From Phragmites australis (lineage: Eukaryota > Streptophyta > Magnoliopsida > Poales > Poaceae), in contig NC_084932.1 in assembly GCF_958298935.1 (NCBI RefSeq), forward strand, positions 2,831,501 through 2,895,500: DNA of 64,000 nt. Reading direction: 5' to 3'. Below the pieces are notes generated by a model, which searched no databases, was not told the origin of the DNA, and worked only from the letters and a program-made list of their open reading frames with translations. Made by a program: the position numbers and the translations under genes. Within the stretch, counting starts at the first letter, position 1. The number at the start of each line of letters is the position of its first letter. Of the stretch, positions 12,128 through 22,998 are shown in pieces.

Positions 12128-13371
12128 ATGGAGACCATGTCATATCCTTGCACCCCTCTTCTCTCCTTTCCCACATACGAAGAGAGTAGCTATTCGCCAG
12201 GGTCTCCTCAAGTAGCCCTCCGTGCGAATGCCACCATCCCTGTTGTTCCTTCCCCTGATCAACAAGATGATCATGAGTTCTTTGACACCATTGCCATAGA
12301 TTTTAGCAATTTCCATGACCAATATGCTTTTGATGTTGATGTGTTCACCAACTGTGATGAGAGGCTTCTGGGCCAAGATAGTAATAGTAACTTGGCGGCT
12401 ATCCAAGAGGAGCTTATGGAGGAGAACAGTTTTAGTGAAAAAGGAGACCACTTTGCTCAAGGCCTGCAGTCCCGGATGTCTGTTGCATGCTCACCATGCT
12501 ACCCACCAGAGCCACTGCAGTCTGGTATCATGTCGGTGCACCAGATGATACAGGAGTTGTCGCTGTTTGTCAAGTTCGCACACTTCACCGCCAATCAGGC
12601 CATTCTAGATGCTACCATGGGTGACATGGATGTGCATGTCGTCGACTTAATTTAATGTCTGTGAGGGCGTGCAGTGGTCATCGCTCATGTCTGACCTTGC
12701 CCGCCATGGTGGCAAGTCATTCCACCTTACGACAATCATCACAGATGATGCTGATTATAGTGACAACACTCACCACACAGCAGCACGACATCTTTCGGAG
12801 TTTGCTGAGTCGTTAAACTTTCCCTTCCAGTACAGCTCTTACCATGTACACCATGAGGAGGACCTGGACCAGTTCTCAGTGATTGTATCATGTGACACAA
12901 CAAATTTGTGTTACAAGTTGGTGAACAAGTTACATGTACTACTACTTGGCTGTGTCAAGAAGTTACAGCCTAAGTTTGTGGTCATGGTAGAAGAGGAGCT
13001 GGTCAGAATTGGAAAAGAGGCTTCTCTATCTCATGCATGCCTCCTTTGTGGAGTTCTTCTTTGAGGCATTGCACCACTTCACCACGATGTTTGAGTCCTT
13101 GACGAGTTGTTTCAGTGGTGGTAACAGCAGGGTGTGCCTGAGGCTTGTGGAGAGGGACATGGTGGGGCTAAAGATACAGGACTTTGTTGGGAAGTACAGG
13201 TCTGTGATGCTTGAGGCTGCTGCTCCCAAGGTATTGGAAGGGTTTGTGCCTTGTGAGTTGAGTGCTTGTAACATTGCTCAGGCCAGGATGCTGGTTGGGT
13301 TGTTCAGTAGGAGCTTTGGGGTTGCGCATGAGAAGGGCAGGCTTCAGTTGTGCTGGAAGTCTAGACCTTAG
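12128..13371 (+). pseudogene. GRAS-family regulator (NSP2/SCL26-like), disrupted
   Basis: The start METMSYPCTP and acidic N-terminus are followed by recognisable GRAS blocks: LSLFVKFAHFTANQAILDA with the VHVVDL (VHIID) motif, then SFHLTTIITDDADYSD, MVEEELVRIG (PFYRE-side region), and the SAW-like C-terminus ending GRLQLCWKSRP at 13371. At least three lesions are visible. A 4-bp insertion at about 12648-12652 after VVDL introduces a stop at 12653. A one-base shift occurs at about 13035-13045. An internal in-frame loss at about 12530-12555 has removed the first leucine-rich region (LHR1): SVHQMI joins QELSLFVKF directly. GRAS proteins are nuclear regulators; NSP2 relatives act in symbiosis and strigolactone signalling. 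This copy cannot make an intact domain. The subfamily assignment is from memory. Confidence 0.85.
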
Positions 13372-13817
13372 ATCGCTGTGTCTGTTTGGACTCCTGTGTG
13401 AAAGGAAATGAGTTTGTGATGGTTTTAGGGGTACTTTTTGTTGTAAGAGTTTGCAGTGGTGATTTTTTTTTTGGAAAATATATTTCATAGTATGCAAATG
13501 CAGTATTCTGCTGAAAGTTTGGGGGTTCCTGATCTGTGATTGTGTAATTTTTTTTAGGACACAATAATGCGGTGTTGCCTTGCAATACAACTTCTACACA
13601 TGATAAGTGAGTATATTTTATCCTTCTCTAATTGTGCATTTCTTCAGACTTTTCTCAGGTAGGTGTCAACCTCTTACCTGCTTTTCACTTTTCAGTTTCT
13701 CGTGGTATTAATGCAGAGAGCACTGAGCCATTGACCTATTGTTAGTGGGCCCATCTTATTTTATTTCCATTTTTTTTTGGCTATTTCTTGTCAGTTTGTA
13801 ATATATCTCCTCAGAAA

Positions 13818-14042
13818 GAATCTGTGATGTTTGGTGGGTGCTAAGAGCCTTCGAACCTTGTGGTCGGTTTAGTGCTCTTGTTTTTGGTCGTGCTTTCTTC
13901 TTTCTGTGATGAGATTGTTATTCTAGATAGCTAAGAGTGTGCAAGAGTGTTTGCACCTCCTTTCAGGGGTGCACTTGTATTTAGGCGGACCTTTTTTCTC
14001 TTTAATACAATAATACATAACTCTCATGCGTGTTCGAGAAAA
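13818..14042 (+). mobile_element. 5'-truncated LINE (L1-type) 3' end
   Basis: A 225-bp segment ends CTCTCATGCGTGTTCGAGAA followed by a short A run, the characteristic tail of grass L1-type LINEs. It is flanked by 15-bp direct repeats starting ATATCTCCT at 13803-13817 and 14043-14057 (14 of 15 identical), a target-site duplication typical of target-primed retrotransposition. Only the 3' untranslated tail was copied; no coding part is present. Confidence 0.8.
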
Positions 14043-14057
14043 ATATCTCCTAAGAAA

Positions 14058-14746
14058 ACTTTTTGTAGTGGTGAATGGTATCAAGTAGCTGGCAGGCTGA
14101 GCCAATGCCGACTCACCACACAAAAAAAAGTCTAGTCTATGAGCTCTGCGGCTGGTTGTAGAATTATCTTTGATGTTTGTTTTCCTCCTATGAGCCCGAT
14201 GTCAACTTGTGCAAATAGGGAGTGGGCCGGATGATGCAGAAGTTATGGTGTTTATGTGACACTTTCCTTCAAAAAAAGGTGTTTAGGTGATAAATTTTGC
14301 CAATCTGCTAAAAATAGAGAAACATTAGAACAGTTTCACAATAATATGCTCGTGAAAATTATGAAGTTTTGGACTTTATTATTTTGTTATTTCTGGAGTT
14401 TGGAGTACTTGCAGTCTTGTACAGCGTAATCAAATGTACGCCAGCCCAGTTAGAGTCTAAAGCCTTGATTTCTTCATGCTTGGGTGATAGTTCAAATGCA
14501 TGGAACCTAGACTTTGACTTTGTGGAGACTTGCGGCAGTGACCATAAGTTTACTATTGTTGCCTTACGTTTATTAACCATACGCTGGAACAAGCAAACCG
14601 CCTCACCATGTGAACTGCTTTCAGTCACTTTCATATATATATTTTTTCTTGTTGGCCTTTCTATCTGTTGACCTCATTGTCACCTCACAATCCTGGCTCT
14701 GCTTGCAAACTTCCATTTGATCACTTGTTCCCAAGGAGGGCTCATC
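14058..14746. other. Spacer and upstream region of the NB-ARC-like gene
   Basis: AT-rich spacer without a gene I can support. Short open frames on both strands at 14359-14671 have no recognisable domain. The last 60 bases are the presumed leader of the next gene. Confidence 0.5.
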
Positions 14747-16225
14747 ATGGAGGTCCTGATTTCTGCAGTTGCAGGTGATCTCATCAGCCGGATCATCTCT
14801 TTTGTAGCGCAAAATTGTTGGAATCATACACCGAACGAGGGTGATTATAGAAGGTTGGAACGTGTCTTGGTAAGGATGCATACTGTTGTTGAGGAAGCGG
14901 AGGGGCGGTGCATCACAAATCGGAGAATGCTCCTGCAGCTGAAGACGCTCACCGAGGACATGTACGTTGGGTACTTCATGCTCGACAGGCTCCAGTTCCA
15001 GTCTGTTGAAGAAGACAGAGTCGGGGGTGAGGTGAGTCAGCAGAATCAATCATCTGCCATGTCTACTTTTAACTTTGCCAAGCGCCTTCGTTTTGCTTCT
15101 GCTACCACAAAGATTAGTACCAGTAGCACAGTAAATCTCAAAGGTATTCTTGAGAGTTTAGAAACCAAGATTGAAGATATGAGGGAGTTTGTCATGCTAC
15201 TTGGCAGCTGCCCACATCTGTCTCGCCAGCCTTACGGTACATATCTGTTCATGGATAAGTGCATGTTTGGTCGCCATGCTGAGAAAGAGCAAGTCATCAA
15301 TTTCTTGCTATGCAATGATACTCATGACTGTCCAATCCTAGACACCCTTCCGATCATTGGTCCGCACAGAGTTGGAAAGAAAACTCTTGTGCAACATGCT
15401 TGCAAGGATGAGAGGGTACGCAATTGCTTCTCCCATATATTGTTCTTTAAAGGAGATGATCTAAGGAACAGAGAATTTGCAACGAACTTAAAGGCTGCCT
15501 CAGGGAAGTGCTTGTTTGTTATTGAGTTCAGTTGGGATGTGGATAAGGCAGCATGGACAAACTTCAAATCCCATTTGCAGAAGGTGGCAGGTGCAGGAAG
15601 CAAGATTGTTCTGATAGGCAGAACTCAGGAAGTTGCTAAGTTTGGGACAGCTCTACCCATCTGGATGAAGAGTTTGTCTCAAGAAGAGTACTGGTACTAC
15701 TTCAAGGCACTTGCTTTTGGAAGCATGGATCCTGGTGAGCATCCGAGACTTGCATCTCTGGGCATGCAGCTGGCCACTGAACTGAAAGGATCATTCCTTG
15801 GTGCCAATATACTTGGTGAGCTGTTACGAGCCAATCCTGACGTTCAATTCTGGCGCAACATCTTGTCAAGCATAAAAGAGCTAGTACAGAAACACTTGTT
15901 TTCCTTCGGGGTACACCCGGAAGACCTTCTTGAGAGAAATTTTCCGGTTGATTTCGCAAATGTGGCCTTTGTGGGTGCTCAAAGTCAAGGATGTCTGGTG
16001 TACGATCTTAGGGAGGCCGGCCCTGGACAAGATGAGCAACCGTTACTGACGTCGCAAGAACTGCTAATGGGTGGCGAGCTTCCTGCTGAGGAGAAGTTTG
16101 ATGTGCTGGTATGGAGATCTCGCATCCCACCTTACGGTAGCTACATTGTTACTTATGAGAAACAGAAGCCACAGCGCATGGTAGGCAAGAAGAGTCGTCT
16201 GTCACTGAGAGAAATATCAGTGTAA
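14747..16225 (+). CDS. CC-NB-ARC-like protein without LRR, degenerate P-loop
   Basis: One uninterrupted exon of 492 residues from the ATG at 14747 (MEVLISAVAGDLISRIIS). Residues 1-165 look like the Rx-N-type coiled-coil segment of plant NLRs. The NB-ARC-like part follows: a FGRHAEKEQVINFLL linker motif, a P-loop reading GPHRVGKKT at about 205-213 (usual GMGGVGKTT; the Thr/Ser after GK is Lys), a kinase-2 position reading CLFVIEFSW (usual LLVLDDVW, so the catalytic acidic pair is lost), and GSKIVLIGRT (RNBS-B) at about 284-293. No LRR follows; the C-terminus is a unique 150-residue tail ending LREISV. With these substitutions ordinary nucleotide binding is doubtful. I recall similar LRR-less proteins in cereals, so this may be a conserved non-canonical family and not a ruin. 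A role in immunity is inferred. Confidence 0.85.
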   Translation: MEVLISAVAGDLISRIISFVAQNCWNHTPNEGDYRRLERVLVRMHTVVEEAEGRCITNRRMLLQLKTLTEDMYVGYFMLDRLQFQSVEEDRVGGEVSQQNQSSAMSTFNFAKRLRFASATTKISTSSTVNLKGILESLETKIEDMREFVMLLGSCPHLSRQPYGTYLFMDKCMFGRHAEKEQVINFLLCNDTHDCPILDTLPIIGPHRVGKKTLVQHACKDERVRNCFSHILFFKGDDLRNREFATNLKAASGKCLFVIEFSWDVDKAAWTNFKSHLQKVAGAGSKIVLIGRTQEVAKFGTALPIWMKSLSQEEYWYYFKALAFGSMDPGEHPRLASLGMQLATELKGSFLGANILGELLRANPDVQFWRNILSSIKELVQKHLFSFGVHPEDLLERNFPVDFANVAFVGAQSQGCLVYDLREAGPGQDEQPLLTSQELLMGGELPAEEKFDVLVWRSRIPPYGSYIVTYEKQKPQRMVGKKSRLSLREISV

Positions 16226-18322
16226 TTGTTAGTTGGCAGACAAATCTGCACAAAGGTATTACATCCGACATTTTATTTTAGTTCCAAAGGTTGATTGTGC
16301 CTTTTGCCAGTTCTCAACCATCTATTGACAATTTTCATGTAGTCCAGATCAAAGAGTGGTGATGCACTTGTCACTTACTGTACCTACACAGATAACTGAA
16401 TCTTTATACTGAAGAACAACCGTGTCAATACGCCTAAAGCCTCGCGCATGCATGCTCGAGGTTGTCTGATGCATGATCTTAAGGAAGCCGTCCTTGTCCA
16501 AAGTGCTGCCATGATTAACATGAGAAAGACCACTGATGGATGGTAAGATCAGAGATGCCATGATTAACACTATGTACCCAAAGCCGAGGTGCATGCGTCG
16601 TCAGGAGGAAGAATCACCTGGGCCCACTTAGCAACTATAAGCAGGATCTTGTTTGAAAAACATATTACTGTGACTGCACAGTGAATTGTAACTTATCACT
16701 GGCTATTGTAGGCATCTGCTCTTAGTGTTTCGGATGTCTGATGCATAGTCAGATATGATGTCTTGTATGGAAAACATATATATCACTGTAACCTCTTCCC
16801 TTTCTTGATGCCCTCTCTCCTTTGTATATCACTGTTTCTTGCCACAGTAACAGATTGCAATCTGTTGGACCAATATGATTTGATCTCTGTTGGGCGAAAA
16901 TGATGGGTTTTTTTTAAAGTTCATCCGAATTAGTAGTCTCATTTTTTAAGTTCAATCATGAGTCTGACATTTGAGATTCTATTAGTGCATAAAGAGTGCA
17001 AAACAAGATGGGTAACGAATATGTTGGGCCCAAGCCCAACTGCAACTTTGGCCAGGATTAGGAAGCTGTTATCCCTCAATTTCATTTGCACCATGTAATG
17101 CAATGTTTGCATCGTTATGTAGATGGGCATCTACGATGATTTGGTGTCAAACAGTTTCAGCACTTGAGAGTGCATTCTCAGAGAGAGAGAGAGAGAGAGT
17201 ATGCATTGCTGGACACGTCACACCCACGGCGACAGACACTACTGCATGTTAAAAAATACCTGAACTTGTTGACTCGTCTCTCAAAAGTGAGGTCACCCAA
17301 TCATGTCAAGGTAAAGCATTAGAAGTTTCAAAGCAAGTGTTGATGCAATTGCACTCTGATTAGGAGCTGTGTTTTATTCTACAGGAGATACACAGATAGT
17401 GCTTGATCTTAAAAAATTGCCATGACTGATCTTAAAAAGTTGCCATGTTGGGAGATGAAAGTTGCCATGACTGACCAAGCAAGAGACTGAGAGAGGTCTT
17501 CAAGGATGGTCTTAAAAAGGACGAATATTTTATAGTACTAATCAGTGGATGAATTTCACTCAATTTCAGGGTCCCTTAGAACTTCTCTTTTGTTCGAAGC
17601 ATTTTTTAAAAAGTAAGTCTGTTTTAAGAAACTATACATCAGAGTTTTTATCGGAGTGCATCGCAGCCGGACCGCACTTGTATCTGCAAGAGAAGTAACT
17701 TTTTTATGTGCTGTGATTTTCTTTCTTTATTTTTTAAGAAAATCCTCAAGTAACATTTTATTAGCTGAAGAGGATTTATAATTACGGAGTAAAATCTTTT
17801 ATGTTGTAAAAAAAATGTAGTAATGGCCAACCGAAGTGCTCTTTCAGTCTGAATTTTAGCTCATCAACATCCGAAAGATTTCTTTTTGTGGGCAGGTCTC
17901 CGTGACGTTGACACAGGGGCATAATACATCAACCTGTTCCTTTCAGCTTTTGCTCAAATATTGTTTTATACTTTTTTCTTGCCAGGAAATATATTGTTTC
18001 ATACATTGTTTCATACACAGAGCACGGAGCCCAAATAGCATTAATAGCACCAAAAATATTTGAGACACAAGGGAGTGTAATGCAAAAAAATTAGAATAGG
18101 AGGCTTGCACTATTCGTATGTACTGTGTGCAAGTTTGATATGGATAAACTCGAGATACAATCTAGGATTGAACAATAAATTACACGTAAATTTAGAGTGT
18201 CACCTACAATAAGAGATTGTGTGAAGTGATACTTCCTCGACTAAAAAAAATCTGACAATTTACCTATGGGTACAACTAGCTAGATCAAAGTGCCACAACA
18301 CAGCTTGAGTACTCATCTATAT
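16226..18322. other. Intergenic region downstream of the NB-ARC-like gene
   Basis: No gene is supported. At about 16450-16500 a phrase resembling the gene's own 3' part (about 15988-16040, reading CLVYDLREA) recurs in diverged form, a possible relic of a duplicated copy. A GA microsatellite sits at 17181-17199, and a short phrase (CTTAAAAA-TTGCCATGACTGA) is repeated at 17405-17515. Confidence 0.5.
17181..17199. repeat. GA microsatellite
   Basis: About nine and a half GA units in intergenic DNA. Confidence 0.95.
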
Positions 18323-19148
18323 AGTGGCGGATACAGGCACTCTATGGAGAGAAGGGACGGGGAGGAGGGAGGAGAAAGAAGAAAAAGAGAAGATATAAAC
18401 TTTTTCTAGTTTTACTTTATTCGTCCACCACAAACTACACCTTATCCTTTCGATTTGACGGATAAATTAGTTTGCACATCTTGCCTTCTAAGTGACCTAA
18501 TCTCCACCCTAAACAATTTCAAAAGATCACAAAATCATATTCACACCATGCTTTTAAATAACCTATATATTGCACCATGAAAAACGAGAAATCATCATAT
18601 CATATCATATCCGGCCATTAGTAACCAGATTTACTTTTAAACTTGCCATTGAAAATAGGTATTGAAGAGAAAAGAAAAAACTCCTATATATGAAAGTTTA
18701 GCATTAGAGGTAATACGGAGAATAGAAGAAAAAAATGGATGCATGGTGCGTAGGAACCATGTACTCTTGCGGTGAGCAGATGGAAGATGTGACAAGTGAA
18801 ATGCCAATTGGGCCCAGGCAGAGATTCATTATCCAGGTTCTCTCACTCACATCATCTTTTTCCAGTGAGATTCCAAGTTGCACAGCTGAACTGCTTTGGC
18901 TTGGTTCCAATCCACATTTTGGATAAGCAAAGAGGAAGAAGCTCAGTGACGTCCACGTCAAGGGCAACTTGGTCTTTCCTGTTCACCCAGCTGCTCGCAT
19001 CTATCACTGTTTGTGCAACAATACTGTTGTCACTACAACTGACAATGGCAGAAATAGTTTCATTAAAAAGAATGACAAGGACATCAGTAGTTGGGAGCAA
19101 TGCCCCCAAAAGGTTGTAACTTTTCAAATAGGGTCAGAGATACATGTT

Positions 19149-19275
19149 TATATATATATATATATATATAAAGTGATAAAGAAGTATATTTAAAGTGATA
19201 AAGAAGTATAACACATGTGTAAAAGTGGTATATGAGAGGTGGGAGTACATACACCCAGGAGTACATACTAGTTTT

Positions 19276-19329
<54 letters not shown>
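19149..19329. repeat. Two TA microsatellites
   Basis: TA runs at 19149-19170 and 19280-19329 (about 25 units) are separated by about 110 bp of AT-rich sequence. Tyr/Ile-repeat reading frames across them on both strands are artefacts of the repeat. Confidence 0.95.
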
Positions 19330-19334
<5 letters not shown>

Positions 19335-20508
19335 TATTTTACATCTTAAGTGTAGCATATTATTTTACATCTATTGAATAAAACTTTAGTACTATTGAAT
19401 CGTGTTTTACTACTAAAATTTTGTTCAGTAGTTATAGAATAATACGCTACACCATATATATAAAATAGCACTGTCGTGTGTGTATATATATTTGCTTAAT
19501 TGGAGCTCAATTAAACTGCTGAAACAATGAGGAATTCAACTATCATGCTAGTAGTTTCATCAGGTCGTGTGCACTACAATGTGCAGATATCGGAAACTCT
19601 TTTCAATTACTAAAAAATGCCAGTAATTTCGTAGGCATGCACTTGCATAAGCCTCTAAGTCCTCATATAGGAAATTGATCTTGCATCAGATGATAGTGTA
19701 TCCAAACTGTGCCTTCGTATTCAATGGAACCTTATTTCTGTTTTTTGTTCATTATTTGATAAGAGTGTGTTTCTTAATTATTAATTACCTCAAGGTTCAA
19801 CCAACTCTTTCTATGTAGTGACAAGTTGTTCTAGGAGGACCTTTGTACACATGCAAGCCAACCCATATGGTCATTCCAGAAGGATTAGTTGTTGGAATTG
19901 ACATGGCAGCGTATCACAGTATGTTACAGTTTGCTTTTGAAAGGAAGGAAATGTGGCATACAACGAAGTTGCCATGAAGTTCAGTGTCCCTTGGCTTACT
20001 AACTATAATACAACAATGTGCTTTGAAAGCAACTTAATACCTAATCTCACACTTTAAGAAACCAACTTTACTACTTTCTGTCCACATCTAAAAGACAATG
20101 TCCCTCATACTATTTGAATCCATGCGCGTTGGTTGTTTGTTTCCAAGGAAACCACCCACCATACCGTTCGCTGCAAAGTATAGAGAAACATACACATCGT
20201 GCGACATTCACGACTTAGCTATGATGCTCGAGCAATATCACACCTGATCAACAATTCATCGAAAAAGCACCTAAAAATTAATGGAATGCATATTTTTTCC
20301 TGACCATACACAGCCGATCCAGTTGCGACGTCAAGTCGACTAGTATCACGTATGTCCCAATTTAAAAATTTGGATGCTAATATTGAAATATCTTCGAGTT
20401 GAAAAAAATTGCAGAACCAGAAACCTATCATGTTTTAAATTCGGGTGTCCACGATTTATACATATGCGAGTGTTTTCAACGGTATTATCTACCAGGCAGA
20501 TTTTGGGC

Positions 20509-20525
20509 CTAAACCCTAAACCCTA
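20509..20525. repeat. Short interstitial telomere-like repeat
   Basis: CCTAAACCCTAAACCCTAG is about two and a half units of the plant telomere repeat TTTAGGG in reverse orientation. Such telo-box clusters are common in plant promoters, and the GC-rich stretch that follows (20530-20800) may once have been a gene start. Confidence 0.8.
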
Positions 20526-20779
20526 GGGCCGTTATGGCCCAAAAAGCAAGTATCTCCCTGATTTTTTCAAATCCAAGATGCTATTTTATTGATTGGCCCA
20601 GGCTTCGATTAGCCCATGGCCCAGGCAGCCAGCGGACTGGCCAGGCCAGACCTAGCTTCCCTCCGGATGAGAGTCCATGGTCCCGACCTCCAGATGCGCA
20701 TGCTGACCCACTCTATTTCTCGGTCTGCATTCCCCAACCGGCAACCCTAGCGCCATCACCTATCGGTAGCGGGAGCGTA

Positions 20780-21170
20780 GCCAAGAAGCACCACAACAGC
20801 CAGCAGGGCTAGGGCATAGGCCGCTGGGGGCAGCAGGGCGACAGGGGGTAGCAGTAGCTAGCTCCAGCTGGGTGCAGGTGCAGGGGTAGGCTGGAAGCTG
20901 GCAAGCGGCAACAGTAGGGCCAGGGAGTTGGAGCTCGACCAATCGACCATGGCAGACAGCGGCAATCGAGCACACGGCACTGCAGGTCTACAGCAGGGTG
21001 CCAGGGCGCAGGGGCAGGCGGTCAGCAATAGCCAGCTGGGCGCAGGCACAGGCGCAACCATGCAGGGGCAGGCTGGTAGCTGCAGGCAGCAGCAGTAGGG
21101 CCAGCCAGCCAGGAGCTCGACAGGCATCGGTAGCTGGCGCAAACGGCATGCTGGGAGCTCGGCAAGCAAC
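20780..21170. repeat. CAG/GGC-rich low-complexity stretch
   Basis: Irregular repetition of GGCAGCAGTAGG, CTGGGCGCAGG and GGGCAGGCTGGTAGC-like words gives Gln/Ala/Gly-rich or Pro/Cys-rich frames on both strands. No domain is visible in any frame. Confidence 0.6.
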
Positions 21171-21454
21171 TTCAGTACCAAGACATTGTCATTTATTGAT
21201 TAAATTTATATTTTGGTAATAGAATCTGATTAAAATGGCTGCAAGATAACATTTATATTTTGTATCATTTGTACACATTGAAATAAAATCTGATTATATT
21301 TATGTTGCATCTTCTAGATAATTGGTACTAAAATTACACAATAAAGGGAACCAAAATATTGTCATCTTACTATGCTTATGCTCCTACTCCTGTAATACGA
21401 TCTAGCAAACCTCATCTAGAACTAGAAAATGAAGACACGACGTTTTTCCATTAG

Positions 21455-21726
21455 TTTATCACCTCATCGAATTGGATTTGATTTTGCCTATTACAACCGT
21501 CACGATTGAAAGTGCTTTCTCAGCTATGAAAATTATCAAGACTGAATTAAGGAATAAGATGTTGAATGAGTGGTTGAATCATAGGATGATTTGCTATATT
21601 CAGTGGGATACTTTTGCTAGCATAAAAAATGAATATATTTTATACCATTTTCAAGAACTAAAGAGTCATATAAAAAATCTACCTCGATTACCTCCAGTTA
21701 GTGCTAGTGGTATGTTGCATTCTTGA
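21455..21726 (+). pseudogene. hAT transposase C-terminal dimerisation domain remnant
   Basis: The frame from 21455 reads YHLIELDLILPITTVT, then ESAFSAMKIIKTELRNKM, then YIQWDTFASIKNEYILYHFQ, and ends at a stop at 21726. This is the hAT C-terminal dimerisation block found in plant zinc-finger MYM-type-1-like transposases (compare the conserved ERAFSAM-K-LRN pattern). Only this about 90-residue C-terminus remains; the zinc finger and catalytic region upstream are not readable, and upstream frames carry stops. It is therefore non-functional on its own. Confidence 0.8.
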
Positions 21727-22062
21727 TTACTAATTTTTGTTTATTAATTAATTGTAAATTTGCATCTTGATTTTTTATATATGCAATTTGTAATTGTAGG
21801 TTCAGTTTCACACGCTATTGTTGATGAATACATAAAAGGCTCAGATGAATGAAATACTCATTAATTAGGTAATTACTTTTGTATCATTGCATATTTTTAT
21901 GTAGTTCAGTAATTATTGTACCGTATAAGCAAAGTCGAAGTACTATCTAAATTGTACACTTTTTATTTTATTTTTGTTATATATTGATATGTGATTCAGT
22001 TTAGGTGGTTTAGAAACTTAGTTGTTGGCCTGGGTCTCGTCAAAGACAGAGCTCCGTCACTG

Positions 22063-22998
22063 ATTATCTGTAGATATATGATAAGGATATATACACGTGT
22101 GTAAAAATATGGTGTGTGTAATAGTATGTACGTGTGCATCATCTTGTAATAAAAAAAAATTCAGAACCCTTGACGGTCATCCTTTTGCTTGAGCAGCGAG
22201 GATGATCCAAATTCTCAGATCATAATGATCAAATCATTGTGGACATAGACAGCATGTTTCCGATTTGTGTGACCCTATCTACTCCCTTCCTTTCGAGTCC
22301 CTTCCGTACACATGCACGGTAATCACGACTGACTTGCTGGTCCAACCGGTGCTGGTCCACCAAGGACGGAGCCCACCTAGAGACATCTTCGCAGGAAACC
22401 CCGTCCTCCCGAACATTAAGGTCCCCACCCTCCAGAGATCGTACGGATGTTTACCATTTCACTCGTGCGAATACCAATAAATTTAAGGGAATAGAGTTAG
22501 GATTCAAGATTTTAGGATTTATGGGTGACTCCAGAAGTTAAAGGGAGGTTGGGTGGCGGTCGGACCGATGAGAGACTATGATATGTTTGTGTGGTGAGAT
22601 GATTGTGTCGCTGCTAGGGTTACGGGTGGCAAACAGGGGTGTCGATGGAAATGGAAACAGTGGAAGTAACGAGATAGAGCGGCTAGAGTAAAGTTAGAAG
22701 AAAAATAATGTATTGGAGATGGGATATAGAAGAAAATAGGTTGACACGTCACTAACAGCATCCTCTTACCATTTTGCCCCTGTACCGCGTCTCATTTCCA
22801 TTCCTCCTCCGTTGCGCCCGCACGCTTCTTAAAGCTCCCCCGCCTCGCCTCTTTCGAGCGCACGCCCGTAACAAACTCCCACGCCAGCCGCGCCACCACC
22901 GCACCACCGGGCTCTCGAACCTTCTGGAACGCGCGGGCGGGCGAGCGGGAGAAACCCTAGTCTGGAGGACGGTGTGCGCCCCGCGCTGGCCCGTGGCG
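22063..22998. other. Promoter and leader of the ACT-domain kinase gene
   Basis: AT-rich spacer to about 22750, then the GC-rich presumed 5' untranslated region. Just before the start, GAAACCCTAG at 22951-22960 is a telo-box-like word common in leaders of plant housekeeping and translation-related genes. No TATA box is obvious. Confidence 0.5.

Larger units (their letters stand above)
18323..22062 (+). mobile_element. Possible decayed hAT transposon (boundaries uncertain)
   Basis: AGTGGCGGATACAGG at 18323 resembles a hAT 5' terminus, and CAGAGCTCCGTCACTG ending at 22062 resembles an inverted hAT 3' terminus. A hAT dimerisation-domain remnant lies at 21455-21726 in the matching orientation, close to the 3' end as in intact elements. 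The 3.7-kb span is the size of an autonomous hAT. Against this, the flanking octamers do not match well and the 5' two thirds contain no recognisable transposase. The two ends could belong to different elements. Confidence 0.35.

Noticed and set aside
19084..19377. Tyr/Ile-repeat peptides on both strands
   Set aside because: Artefact of TA microsatellites.
20534..21219. Coding gene in the CAG/GGC-rich stretch
   Set aside because: Frames on both strands are low-complexity and no splice-joined domain was found.
22774..22998. N-terminal extension of the kinase (alternative start at 22774)
   Set aside because: The start would be a non-ATG or a chance codon, the segment is Arg/Pro-rich leader sequence with a telo-box word, and the ATG at 22999 matches family length.
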